38,501 nucleotides of DNA, taken from Lentisphaerota bacterium (GTDB lineage Bacteria; Verrucomicrobiota; Kiritimatiellia; JAAZAB01). Both the position numbers and the translations under genes were made by a program. The notes under the pieces were generated by a model that saw only the letters and a program-made list of their open reading frames with translations, ran no database searches and had not been told where the DNA came from. Shown piece after piece: positions 31,341-38,501 of the stretch; position 1 is the stretch's first letter; every line of letters begins with the position of its first letter. The stretch lies in assembly GCA_016188985.1 (NCBI GenBank), contig JACPGM010000066.1, positions 1 through 38,501 of the forward strand. The letters run 5' to 3'.

Positions 31341-32363
31341 TTAAACCGGACGCTCGCGAGGGGTCGTCATTGGTTTTGCCGCGCTTTTGTCGAACATGTA
31401 GATAAGGCCGCCCAAAGCCGTTATCAGGGTGGTCAGGACCGAGACGGCAAAGGAGATAATGAACGCCTCGGCGGACGGCACGCCGAGAAGTTGGAAGAAC
31501 GCCACGAAACTGCCTTCGCGGACACCAATGCCGTTGATGGATACCGGCAACATGATCAGCAACATGATGAGCGGCACGAAAATAAAATAGTAGGTCGCGC
31601 TTACCACTACGCCAAAGCTGAGGGCGATCACGTAAAAAACCAGGACCCGCAACATCTGCACAAAGAGAGTCAACAGGAATGAGACTGCCAGAGTGGCAGG
31701 ATATTGCCGATACTCAAGGCAAGCTCCCAGCCACTGGCGCACAGTCCCGCTGACTTTCCCGGCTGCCGTCTGGGGGTTAATACGCTTTTCCACCCGGTGG
31801 ATGAACCCATTATGGAACAGGAGCGCCGTTGCCAAAGCGCAGACCGCCGCCAGGCTCCCGGCAATCAGGCGCGTATGGGCTAAGCCGAAGGTGTCGCCGA
31901 CCAGCCAGGCGCTGAGGCAGCCCAGCAAAATCAGCGAGAGCGCGCCGAGAAACCGGTCCACCACCATGGAGGTTACCGCGAGGGAAACGCTGGCCGTGCT
32001 CTTGGAAAGATAATAGCCGCGGACGATGTCGGCGCTGACACTGGAAGGCAGAACCAAGCCCCAGAATCCGCCGATGAAATTGATTACCAGCAAGCGCCAG
32101 AACGTGACGTGCGCGCCCTTAATCTTGAGCAGCAGGAGCCATTTGATGACACTCAGGACGCGCTCGGCCAGCAGCAGACCCACGGCCGCGCCCACCAGGA
32201 CCGGGTTGGCGCGGCCGGCCAGGTCCAGGCTTGAGCGCCAATCAATCAGGCGCAGGGTAAAAAACAGCAACAGCAGGCTGACGCCGAATTTCAGCAGTTG
32301 TTTAAGGCCGGCTTTGGTCACGAGGTTCCCCGGTTCTTCATTAAGATTTTTCGGCAATTCCAC
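31341..32363 (-). CDS. Flippase-like membrane protein (LPG_synthase_TM / UPF0104 family)
   Basis: The 340-residue protein has about eight membrane helices, starting LKQLLKFGVSLLLLFFTLRLID and continuing with NFIGGFWGLVLPSSVSADIVRGYYL, the family's best-conserved stretch, and LPVSINGIGVREGSFVAFF. The family includes the flippase half of MprF and AglD/YbhN-like proteins that handle lipid-linked or aminoacylated lipids. The MprF synthase domain is absent. The start used is a GTG that overlaps URO-D copy 2 by 23 bases; a later GTG in the stretch EEPGNLVTK (about 14 codons in) is possible. Confidence 0.87.
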   Translation of the reverse strand: MELPKNLNEEPGNLVTKAGLKQLLKFGVSLLLLFFTLRLIDWRSSLDLAGRANPVLVGAAVGLLLAERVLSVIKWLLLLKIKGAHVTFWRLLVINFIGGFWGLVLPSSVSADIVRGYYLSKSTASVSLAVTSMVVDRFLGALSLILLGCLSAWLVGDTFGLAHTRLIAGSLAAVCALATALLFHNGFIHRVEKRINPQTAAGKVSGTVRQWLGACLEYRQYPATLAVSFLLTLFVQMLRVLVFYVIALSFGVVVSATYYFIFVPLIMLLIMLPVSINGIGVREGSFVAFFQLLGVPSAEAFIISFAVSVLTTLITALGGLIYMFDKSAAKPMTTPRERPV

Positions 32364-33582
32364 GGACTATTTTTACCCAACGCGACAGTCGGCCCGGGTC
32401 GCCCTCGACGGTTTCAATATCCTTAAGATAAATATGGACGAAACAGCTCTGGGCTGCGGCCAAGCCCTGCCGGATGATGGTTCGGATGCGTTTTTCATCC
32501 CACCCGCAGCAGACCATGTCGGTGGGGTTCGGGCGCCAGGAGAATATATAGTCGGTTCCTATTTGTTCAGCGCACTTGCGCACATCCGCGGCGGGGGCTA
32601 CGGCAATGCTGCGCAGGTTCTTCAGGCTGCGCAGCATATCAATTTTTGTGGTCAGGTCTTCGCAGCAGCCATAGTGGACGAGTCCGAAATGCTCCAGAAT
32701 AGGCCGCTGATACTGAAACAGAAACTCCTCGTGAAATTGCGGGGAGATAAGAGTGTATTCCTGCGCGGCACAGAACGCCCATAAATGCTTGCGCTGGCGC
32801 GCGCCCGAGTTGGGTCGGGGACGTTCAAGGTCTTCGGCATAGATCATAGCCTGATTGTGTTGTGAGGTCAGGCTGTAATCACCGGCGTCTTCGGCCGCCT
32901 GATTATTAGCCAGAATCGCGTCCCGCATAAAGGCCAGCAATCGGTGCAGCTCATCAGGATATTGATACATATCCAGCATGAGCGTGTCCAAGCCGCGGAG
33001 TTTGGCCAGATGCGTGGAAAGGTCGGCGCTGAAATGGCTGTAGAACGATCCACGCACGACATCAACCGGCAGGATGTCGCCAAGGGCTTCGCGGAGACGC
33101 TCAACATTACGGGTGGTCTCGCCCTCGTCAATTTCATGCGAGGTAACCGTTAATTTTCTGGCGTCGGCCCAGTTCTTAAGGGGTGGATCGTATTGCCAGG
33201 CCCCGCCTTCCATGTCGGAATTATGGCGGCCCTGAAACAAGCCCCATGGCTTGTCCCAGGAACCCATGACCGATGCGGCCTGAGTGAACCAAGGTTCCTG
33301 AATATAGTCATCGCCAATGCCGTTATGAAAGATGTTCATGCGCAAGGTGCGTTCATGCTGCCGATAAAAGGGGTCTTCGCACTGCATGGCCTGGTCGCCA
33401 AATACTTTTCTACACCACACATTATGCATGCCGAAGGAAACCAGCACCAAGGGTCTGGTTTTCTTCTTGCTGAAATGGGCGGCCCACAGAGCGCGCCGCT
33501 CATCCTGAACGGGTTTTGCGGCAATCGCGGCATATTGTTTGGCAAGCTCACGCAGGATTTGGATATCCTTCTTGGAATTCAT
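32341..33582 (-). CDS. URO-D-like protein, copy 2
   Basis: The 413-residue protein starts with a helical region (MNSKKDIQILRELAKQYAAI) and shows URO-D superfamily features closer to methionine-synthase/MtaA-like members: LHYGCCEDLTTKIDMLRSL (His-Cys-Cys-Glu, a likely zinc site), YIFSWRPNPTDMV and a final KDIETVEGDPGRLSRWVKIVR helix. The HYGCCE motif is shared by a group of PVC URO-D proteins. Methyl transfer is the general chemistry of the family; the substrate is unknown. It is the first gene of a possible operon with the flippase-like protein and MFS transporter. Confidence 0.83.
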   Translation of the reverse strand: MNSKKDIQILRELAKQYAAIAAKPVQDERRALWAAHFSKKKTRPLVLVSFGMHNVWCRKVFGDQAMQCEDPFYRQHERTLRMNIFHNGIGDDYIQEPWFTQAASVMGSWDKPWGLFQGRHNSDMEGGAWQYDPPLKNWADARKLTVTSHEIDEGETTRNVERLREALGDILPVDVVRGSFYSHFSADLSTHLAKLRGLDTLMLDMYQYPDELHRLLAFMRDAILANNQAAEDAGDYSLTSQHNQAMIYAEDLERPRPNSGARQRKHLWAFCAAQEYTLISPQFHEEFLFQYQRPILEHFGLVHYGCCEDLTTKIDMLRSLKNLRSIAVAPAADVRKCAEQIGTDYIFSWRPNPTDMVCCGWDEKRIRTIIRQGLAAAQSCFVHIYLKDIETVEGDPGRLSRWVKIVRGIAEKS

Positions 33583-33684
33583 TGGTAATGTTCCCGAAAA
33601 TGATTGATTGCTTAGTGCTCAGAAGTCAAATAGTGGCGGTGAACCCCGCCGTGCTGCGCGGGTAGCGTGAAAGAAATCACCGGC

Positions 33685-34017
33685 TTATTGCTCCCGAATC
33701 ATGGTCAAGAGCATTTTAAACCGCTGGCGGGCGCGCACGGCATGCGGCACTTGGGCGGGCATGATTACCAGTTCGCCGGCTTTGGTGTTGACCACGCTCC
33801 CGGCGATGATCAGCTCGGCTTCGCCATCCAGCACCTGGACCACGGCGTCGTAGGGGGCGGTGTGCTCGCTCAGACCCTGGCCGGCATCGAAGGCGAAGAT
33901 CGTCAAGGTGCCGACTTTTTTATCAATAAGTGTTTTGCTGACCACCGCACCGGCGCTGTAGTCCACAAAATCTCTCAATAAGATAGCGCGCGCTTTCAGT
34001 TCATCGGCCGTTTTCAT
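33685..34017 (-). CDS. Small cupin protein
   Basis: The 110-residue single-domain cupin carries cupin motif 1 (FAFDAGQGLSEHTAPYDAVVQVLDGEAE) and motif 2 (GELVIMPAQVPHAVRA), with likely metal ligands His (SEHT), Glu/Asp and His (PHAV). Such proteins bind a metal and often act as sensors or small-molecule binders. It starts 4 bases after the ferredoxin stop, an arrangement recalled from other anaerobes, where cupin and ferredoxin genes sit near hybrid-cluster protein genes. No hcp gene is in the window. Confidence 0.9.
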   Translation of the reverse strand: MKTADELKARAILLRDFVDYSAGAVVSKTLIDKKVGTLTIFAFDAGQGLSEHTAPYDAVVQVLDGEAELIIAGSVVNTKAGELVIMPAQVPHAVRARQRFKMLLTMIREQ

Positions 34018-34021
34018 GTTT

Positions 34022-34384
34022 TTACCACTGTGCCTGGCGTGTGCCGGGGCAACTGCCTTCGGCGTCCGCCGCCGGCTTTGCTTCGCTTACGCCGCCATGC
34101 TTGCGGGCGGCCTTTTCCAATTGTTGCAGACCGACGGCGCCGCGCTCCTGGCGCACGTGGTTTTTGGTGCCCTCAAAGTCGAACTCGCCGGCCGCGCGCT
34201 TTTCAATGGTCAAGGCGCCGGTAGGACATTCGCCGATGCAATCGCCAAACCCGTCGCAAAAGTTTTCCTTGACCAGCTTGGCCTTGCCGTCCACCAGCTT
34301 GAGAGCGGCTTCGGCGCAGGCAATGATGCATTGGCCGCAGCCATTGCATTTGGCCTCGTCAATTCGAATGATGTTTCGTTTCAT
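34022..34384 (-). CDS. Dicluster [4Fe-4S] ferredoxin-like protein
   Basis: The start at 34384 (MKRNIIRID) was chosen over an upstream TTG at 34432. The 120-residue protein has two [4Fe-4S] motifs, CNGCGQCIIAC...(C)AEAAL and CDGFGDCIGECPTGAL, suited to low-potential electron transfer in an anaerobe. The C-terminal half is charged and ends ...EGSCPGTRQAQW. Longer relatives recalled from memory continue past a CPGS/CPGT motif; this copy stops soon after, so it may be shortened. It is coupled to the cupin gene. Confidence 0.88.
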   Translation of the reverse strand: MKRNIIRIDEAKCNGCGQCIIACAEAALKLVDGKAKLVKENFCDGFGDCIGECPTGALTIEKRAAGEFDFEGTKNHVRQERGAVGLQQLEKAARKHGGVSEAKPAADAEGSCPGTRQAQW

Positions 34385-34498
34385 GGTGGAGCGGGTAGTC
34401 GCAGTTAAGCCTAATGAAGCCTCCGGCGTCAATCAAGGATTAATTCAGCTTGCGCGTCCACTGCCCAGGGTAATGGTTCAGTTATTGGGGTGGCAGCA

Positions 34499-34566
34499 GG
34501 TAGGGCGGTTTCGCCGAAACCGCCGTTCACGATGAACCACGGACGGCTCGGCGAGCCATCCCTACC
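34499..34566. repeat. Cloverleaf-like palindromic element with GGTAGGG/CCCTACC ends
   Basis: GGTAGGG (34499-34505) pairs with CCCTACC (34560-34566). Between them are a perfect 21-nt palindrome at 34504-34524 (arm GGCGGTTTCG around a C), a GTTCAC-GAT-GAAC hairpin, and a one-mismatch palindrome at 34541-34561 (arm GGACGGCTCG). It sits directly upstream of the Gfo/Idh promoter and is the clearest example of the modular family. Confidence 0.88.
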
Positions 34567-34580
34567 ATTCTTCAAGGCCA

Positions 34581-34608
34581 TTGACAGTTTATTAGGGCGT
34601 GCTATTTT
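34581..34608 (+). promoter_or_regulatory. Sigma-70 promoter for the Gfo/Idh/MocA gene
   Basis: TTGACA (34581-34586), 16-bp spacer, TATTTT (34603-34608). The leader would be about 50 bases, with AAGAAAGGGA (34651-34660) as ribosome-binding site six bases before the ATG. Confidence 0.6.
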
Positions 34609-34666
34609 TTCTTCAACGCTCTGAATCTTAAAACCAAAGTAGAGTCCAATAAGAAAGGGACTAAAC

Positions 34667-35821
34667 ATGCAAAACCGGAAATGGCGAATGGGGATGGTCG
34701 GTGGGGCTTTAGACGCGTTTATCGGCGTCGTGCATCGGCGCGCGGCCCTGATTGACGGCCGGGCGGAACTGGTCGGCGGGGCCTTCAGCCGCTCAGTCGC
34801 AAAATCACAAGCCACCGGGCGCGAATACTTCCTATCCTCCGAGCGCATCTACGCTAATTTTCAGGAGATGTTCGCGGTCGAGCGGCGAAAGCCGGAAGGC
34901 GAGCGCATGGATTTTGTAATCATTGTTACGCCTAATGATTCCCATTACGAAATAGCCATGGCCGCGCTTTCCGCCGGCTTTCACGTCGTCTGTGACAAGC
35001 CCATGACCACCACTCTGGCTGACGCGCAACGCCTGGAACGGAAAGTCAAGCAAACGGGGCTGCTCTTTTGCCTGACGCATAATTACACCGGTTACCCGAT
35101 GGTCAAGGAAGCCCGCAGCCTGGCGCGCGGCGGCGACCTGGGCAAAATCCGGCGCGTCGTGGTGGAATATCCCCAAGGCTGGCTGGCCACGCGCCTGGAG
35201 GCGAGCGGCCAGAAACAGGCCCTCTGGCGCACGGATCCCCGCAACGCCGGAGCAACCTGCTGCATGGGCGATATCGGCTCGCATTGCGAAAATCTCTCCG
35301 AGTATGTTACCGGCCTTAAGATCAAGGCCCTGTGCGCGGACTTGACGACCTTTGTCAAGGGTCGAACCCTGGACGATGATGGCAGCGTACTCTTGCGCTT
35401 TGATAACGGGGCGCGGGGAATCTTGTGGGCCAGTCAGATTGCCGTGGGCGAGGAGAACGGACTTTTCATCCGGGTCTATGGCGAAAAAGGCGCGCTGGCC
35501 TGGCGCCAGACGGAGCCGGATACGTTGATTGTCCGCCGTCTGGACCGCGCCGACGAGGTCCGGCGGCGCGCCACGCCTTTTGTCAGCAAGGCATCGCAAG
35601 CGGCCGCGCACATACCGCCGGGTCATCCGGAAGGATTTCACGACGCCTTTGCCAATCTTTATCGCAATTTCTTCAAGGCGCTGGCGGCGGCCCACGCCGG
35701 CCGGAAGGTCAGGGAAAGCGACTACGACTACCCGACGGTCCATGACGGCGTGCGCGGCATGGCCTTCCTGGAAGCCGTCGTCCGCAGCTCTCGCGCCGGC
35801 GGGAAATGGGTCAAGCTCTAA
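34667..35821 (+). CDS. Gfo/Idh/MocA-family NAD(P)-dependent oxidoreductase
   Basis: The 384-residue protein has an N-terminal Rossmann domain (RMGMVGGALDAFIGVVHRRA, IIVTPNDSHYEIAMAALSAGFHVVCDKPMTTTLADA) with the family's CDKP (EKP-like) motif, then the C-terminal alpha/beta domain with GDIGSHCENLSEYVTGL (catalytic His region), and EGFHDAFANLYRNFF. Relatives oxidise or epimerise sugars such as inositols and hexoses. Substrate unknown. The cofactor loop reads GGALDAF instead of the common GxGxxG, as in a subset of PVC members. It is followed after 63 bases by the alpha/beta hydrolase gene. Confidence 0.92.
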   Translation: MQNRKWRMGMVGGALDAFIGVVHRRAALIDGRAELVGGAFSRSVAKSQATGREYFLSSERIYANFQEMFAVERRKPEGERMDFVIIVTPNDSHYEIAMAALSAGFHVVCDKPMTTTLADAQRLERKVKQTGLLFCLTHNYTGYPMVKEARSLARGGDLGKIRRVVVEYPQGWLATRLEASGQKQALWRTDPRNAGATCCMGDIGSHCENLSEYVTGLKIKALCADLTTFVKGRTLDDDGSVLLRFDNGARGILWASQIAVGEENGLFIRVYGEKGALAWRQTEPDTLIVRRLDRADEVRRRATPFVSKASQAAAHIPPGHPEGFHDAFANLYRNFFKALAAAHAGRKVRESDYDYPTVHDGVRGMAFLEAVVRSSRAGGKWVKL

Positions 35822-35884
35822 CACGGCTGGGGAACGGAAAAGCGCTGCCCCAGCGGCTGGCCGCCGTGAGCGGGCGGAAATTTT

Positions 35885-37180
35885 GTGAAAATCATCAGCG
35901 CAGCATTGGGTGCATCAGCCCGACTCGCGGAATGGCGCGAAAGTGAAGCCGGCCTTGCGGTCAGCGTCCTTTCTGCGCGCCCTTTCCAGGGAAGCATCCT
36001 GTTCAACCATGATGCGCCGCTGGAGTTGGTCCGGACTTCCCGGATCATGGCCGAGCTGGTCTACCGTAACGACCGCTACGGACACACCGTATGGGAGCTG
36101 ACACTGAGCGGCCAGGGGAACGAGGCGCCCGGCGAGGTTGAACTGCGAATCATACCGCCGCCTTCAGCGCCGATCCTTTACACGCGAGAAGATTTTGCCG
36201 AGTTTCGCCGACAATTTGACCAACGGCCTTCGCGTTTCCCGGATAATTCCTTAGCCGCCTTCAGCGCCTGGCAGGCGCAATACCGTCAGAAACTCTCTGC
36301 CTGGTTGATGGGTGGCGCGCGTCCCGCGGCCGTGGCGCCGGAGACAAGGTGGGAACCGCTGCCAGGGCCGAGTAATTTTCACCTTGAGCGGCTGCGCTAC
36401 ACTTCCCGGCCGGGAAGAACGGTTGAGGCGTTGCTGGCTTTACCCAGGGAAGCGCGCGCTAAGCCCTCGCCCATAATCCTGGCGTTACACGGGCACGAGG
36501 CCACTTGGGGTCAAGCGGTGCGGGAGGCCTTTCAACCGGGCCACATCAACGATTTCTGCCATTACTTTGCCAGCAATGGTTTTGCCGTGCTGGCGACACC
36601 AACCATGGAGCATCGGCTGCAAAACAAGAACTGGACCTTATATGGCGAATGGGTCTGGGATGCGCTGGCCGGACTCAATGCCGTTACCGAACGTCCGGAG
36701 ATAGATATGAGCCGGTTGGGTGTTGTCGGCCTCAGCACCGGCGCCCAACTGGCCGAACTGGTTGCGGCGCTGGACTGCCGGCCGCGCGGTATTGTAGTCG
36801 CCGGCATTTTTACCACCCGGAATCACTTAAGCAAACGCTTTCGTATTCCGCCGCATTGCGATTGCGGTTCCTCAAAATACCTTATGCCACATATCGAACA
36901 AAGCGATATTGTGGCTCTGGCTGCGCCTGTTTTTTGCCAAGTCCAGCATGGCCAGCAAGATCATTGCCTCTATCCGGGAGCAGACCCGGCGAAATTAAAA
37001 CTTGACTGGAATACGGGTGTAATGCCGCCGGAAGAATTTGCGGCCGCGGTGGACGAAGTCAAGCGCGCCTATAAACTTTTGGGAGCAACGGATCGCTTTT
37101 CTGTGCATATTCATCCGGGCGGTCATGCGGTTGATAATGCCGCGGCCCTGGCCTGGATAGCTAAGTGTTCAAAGACATAA
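35885..37180 (+). CDS. Alpha/beta-hydrolase (dienelactone-hydrolase / acetyl-xylan-esterase-like)
   Basis: The 431-residue protein starts at a GTG. An N-terminal beta-rich region of about 180 residues precedes an alpha/beta-hydrolase domain: PIILALHGHEATWG (oxyanion strand), VVGLSTGAQLAEL with nucleophile Ser in G-x-S-x-G, and HIHPGGHAVDN with the catalytic His. The layout resembles large cytoplasmic esterases seen next to sugar-oxidoreductase genes. It lacks a signal peptide. It is probably cotranscribed with the Gfo/Idh gene and converges on the hydroxyacid dehydrogenase gene with 11 bases between stops. Confidence 0.86.
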   Translation: MKIISAALGASARLAEWRESEAGLAVSVLSARPFQGSILFNHDAPLELVRTSRIMAELVYRNDRYGHTVWELTLSGQGNEAPGEVELRIIPPPSAPILYTREDFAEFRRQFDQRPSRFPDNSLAAFSAWQAQYRQKLSAWLMGGARPAAVAPETRWEPLPGPSNFHLERLRYTSRPGRTVEALLALPREARAKPSPIILALHGHEATWGQAVREAFQPGHINDFCHYFASNGFAVLATPTMEHRLQNKNWTLYGEWVWDALAGLNAVTERPEIDMSRLGVVGLSTGAQLAELVAALDCRPRGIVVAGIFTTRNHLSKRFRIPPHCDCGSSKYLMPHIEQSDIVALAAPVFCQVQHGQQDHCLYPGADPAKLKLDWNTGVMPPEEFAAAVDEVKRAYKLLGATDRFSVHIHPGGHAVDNAAALAWIAKCSKT

Positions 37181-37191
37181 ATACGCTCACG

Positions 37192-38178
37192 TTAGTGGGA
37201 GCGCCGTTGGGCGGTATAAGCCAGTTCCTCGCCGGTGCGCAGGTAATGAACCAGTTTGCGGGCGGAAAAGATGCGCGCGGCGACAATAGACTGCCGGGTG
37301 GCGCCGCCAATGTGCGGGGTCAGGACGACGTTATCGTGGTTTTGAGCGTATTGCACCACCGGCTGAGTCTGCATGTCCGCGCGCCATTCATCGTGCAGCA
37401 CGTCGGCGCCGAAAGCCGCCAGGCGACCCGACTCCAATGCGGCGAGAAGCGCGGTCTCATCAATCAGATCGCCCCGGCTGGTGTTGACCAGCACGGCGCC
37501 GGGCTTCAGCTTCGCGAAGGCGGCGGCATTAAACAAGTGGCGGGTCTGCGGCGTCAGGTGGACGTGGATGGAGAGGGCGTCGGCCTCGCAGAGGAGCGTT
37601 TCAAAATCAACGCGCGCGACGCCGGGAATAGCGAAGGACTTGGGATCGCAGCCCAGTACCCGCATGCGAAAGGCCTTGCCGTATTCGACGGTCATGCGGC
37701 CGAGGCGGCCGACTCCCAGCACGCCCAGCGTGCGGCCGGAAAGTTGATCGCCTTGGAAGCGTTCGCTGTTGGCCCACTGGCCGGCGTGCGCGGCGGCTGA
37801 GGCGGCGCGGAACCGGCGATGGCAGGCCAGCATCAGCATCCAGGCGCATTCGGCAGTGGCCGTGAAGGTGTCCAGCAGTCCATAATCCTTGGCGATGCTC
37901 AAGACGCGAATCCCGCGGCGGGCGCATTCGGCCTTGTCAATATGATCCGTGCCGGTGGAGGTCGTATTGATAACCTTCAAACGCCGGGCGCGCTCGATGA
38001 TTTCCTTGTCAATCTTGAAATCGAACTGGCTCCATAGCGCGTCATAGCCTCCGATTGCCGCCAGCAGTTGCGCGCGGTCGGGCGGAAGATAATCGGTGGC
38101 GCAGGCTGCCTCCAGGATGGCCCGCGCCTCGTCCGGCAACTCGCGGGCCATGTAAAGGACTTTGGGGCGTTCGCTCAT
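37192..38178 (-). CDS. D-2-hydroxyacid dehydrogenase (NAD-dependent)
   Basis: The 328-residue protein has the family's catalytic and cofactor domains: VINTTSTGTDHIDKAECARRGIRV, GVLGVGRLGRMTVEYGKAF (GxGxxG), VLVNTSRGDLIDETALLAALESG with the catalytic Arg, and VVLTPHIGGATRQS with the catalytic His. The common downstream Glu region reads GADVLHDEW. Members reduce or oxidise glycerate-, glyoxylate- or lactate-type acids; a serA-type regulatory domain is absent. The 64-base gap to the next minus-strand gene (URO-D copy 3) suggests a common transcript. Confidence 0.92.
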   Translation of the reverse strand: MSERPKVLYMARELPDEARAILEAACATDYLPPDRAQLLAAIGGYDALWSQFDFKIDKEIIERARRLKVINTTSTGTDHIDKAECARRGIRVLSIAKDYGLLDTFTATAECAWMLMLACHRRFRAASAAAHAGQWANSERFQGDQLSGRTLGVLGVGRLGRMTVEYGKAFRMRVLGCDPKSFAIPGVARVDFETLLCEADALSIHVHLTPQTRHLFNAAAFAKLKPGAVLVNTSRGDLIDETALLAALESGRLAAFGADVLHDEWRADMQTQPVVQYAQNHDNVVLTPHIGGATRQSIVAARIFSARKLVHYLRTGEELAYTAQRRSH

Positions 38179-38242
38179 AGGATTGGGACAGTAGCACTCG
38201 GCCGAGACAAAGACAAAAACGAAATCAACATTGTCGGCCGGA

Positions 38243-38501
38243 TTATAAGCGTTGCCGAATAAATTCCGCTATCCGGCGGCAGAAGTTAATGTCGCCGTCC
38301 GGCGGCACCTGGTCAGCCACGCCAACGATAAACCGTTGGCCACGCCAGCTTTCCAGCAGCCGCTCGAGATGGCGCGCCACATCTTTCCAGGTATAGGGCG
38401 GGGCAAACATCACTCCCGGCAGCCCGCCCCATATCACCGTTGAGGCGTTATGTTCACACTTTGGAAAGTGTGAACATACTCCCGGCAGCCCGCCCCACCG
38501 C
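38243..38501 (-). CDS. URO-D-like protein, copy 3 (C-terminal part; rest outside window)
   Basis: The minus-strand frame is open to the window edge, so the GTG at 38437 is not the start. The end ...RFIVGVADQVPPDGDINFCRRIAEFI is the usual C-terminus of PVC URO-D proteins, where VADQVPPDG closes the barrel. The segment WGGLPGV appears twice, 22 residues apart, and between the copies lies a palindrome-coded stretch, CSHFPKCEH. The frame is kept through the duplication, so the gene may still be expressed. Confidence 0.8.
   Translation of the reverse strand, partial: RWGGLPGVCSHFPKCEHNASTVIWGGLPGVMFAPPYTWKDVARHLERLLESWRGQRFIVGVADQVPPDGDINFCRRIAEFIRQRL
38412..38497. repeat. Palindrome flanked by a 20-bp direct repeat, inside URO-D copy 3
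   Basis: ACTCCCGGCAGCCCGCCCCA occurs at 38412-38431 and again at 38478-38497. Between them, 38450-38477 is a 28-nt palindrome (13-bp arms ATGTTCACACTTT around GG). The 66-base spacing is exactly 22 codons. Confidence 0.88.

Noticed and set aside
34832-35824. 330-codon minus-strand frame opposite the Gfo/Idh/MocA gene
   Set aside because: Antisense shadow; the plus-strand protein has full family motifs, promoter and ribosome-binding site.

Overview
The window reads as a piece of chromosome from an uncultured, probably anaerobic bacterium of the PVC group (Kiritimatiellota/Lentisphaerota-like). This placement is an inference from gene content: three uroporphyrinogen-decarboxylase-like (URO-D) proteins, a Gfo/Idh/MocA oxidoreductase, a DUF4091 glycosidase-like protein, SUMF1-type and SGNH lipoproteins, a plant/animal-type (GH13_8) branching enzyme, a dicluster ferredoxin, and a heavy load of short palindromic intergenic repeats. 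No rRNA, tRNA, CRISPR array, transposase or prophage gene was seen.

Layout. 1-3156: 3' part of a large secreted Calx-beta/FG-GAP repeat protein. 3393-4238: M48 metalloprotease lipoprotein. 4352-7731: a decayed restriction-modification island, with an apparently intact helicase-nuclease, a RhuM-family gene lacking its middle, and a 49-codon stub of the methyltransferase running into the 3' end of glgB. 7686-14323 (minus): glycogen operon CBM48 protein - glgP - glgA - glgB. 14743-16022 (plus): amidohydrolase and TPR protein, converging on a SUMF1-type lipoprotein and a zinc-ribbon protein (minus). 17763-19127: CCA-adding/poly(A) polymerase family enzyme. 19414-22054 (minus): nucleoside operon deoA-like - purine nucleoside phosphorylase - cytidine deaminase, joined by ATGA overlaps and read from a promoter that seems to give a nearly leaderless mRNA. 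22168-24866 (plus): SGNH hydrolase and a methyltransferase-SDR fusion. 24967-26954 (minus): Kelch-like protein and URO-D protein. 27244-28848: DUF4091 protein. 28986-34384 (minus): ArsR-type regulator, MFS transporter, flippase-like membrane protein, URO-D protein, cupin, ferredoxin. 34667-37180 (plus): Gfo/Idh/MocA oxidoreductase and alpha/beta hydrolase. 37192-38501 (minus): D-2-hydroxyacid dehydrogenase and the C-terminal part of a third URO-D protein.

The most unusual feature is a population of short modular palindromes. Between genes they form composite cruciform-like elements, often bounded by GGTAGGG/CCCTACC, with cores such as CTCG-C-CGAG or TTTCG-C-CGAAA. Similar palindromes also lie in frame inside four protein genes: the restriction nuclease, glgB, the thymidine phosphorylase gene and the terminal URO-D gene. 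They appear to have added peptide segments without breaking the reading frame, much as protein-coding palindromic elements do in Rickettsia. No gene for a mobilising enzyme is visible here.

The genes fit a saccharolytic anaerobe that stores glycogen, salvages nucleosides, and handles plant- or animal-derived sugars and methylated or otherwise modified compounds. Substrates of the URO-D, Gfo/Idh and hydrolase proteins cannot be read from sequence alone.
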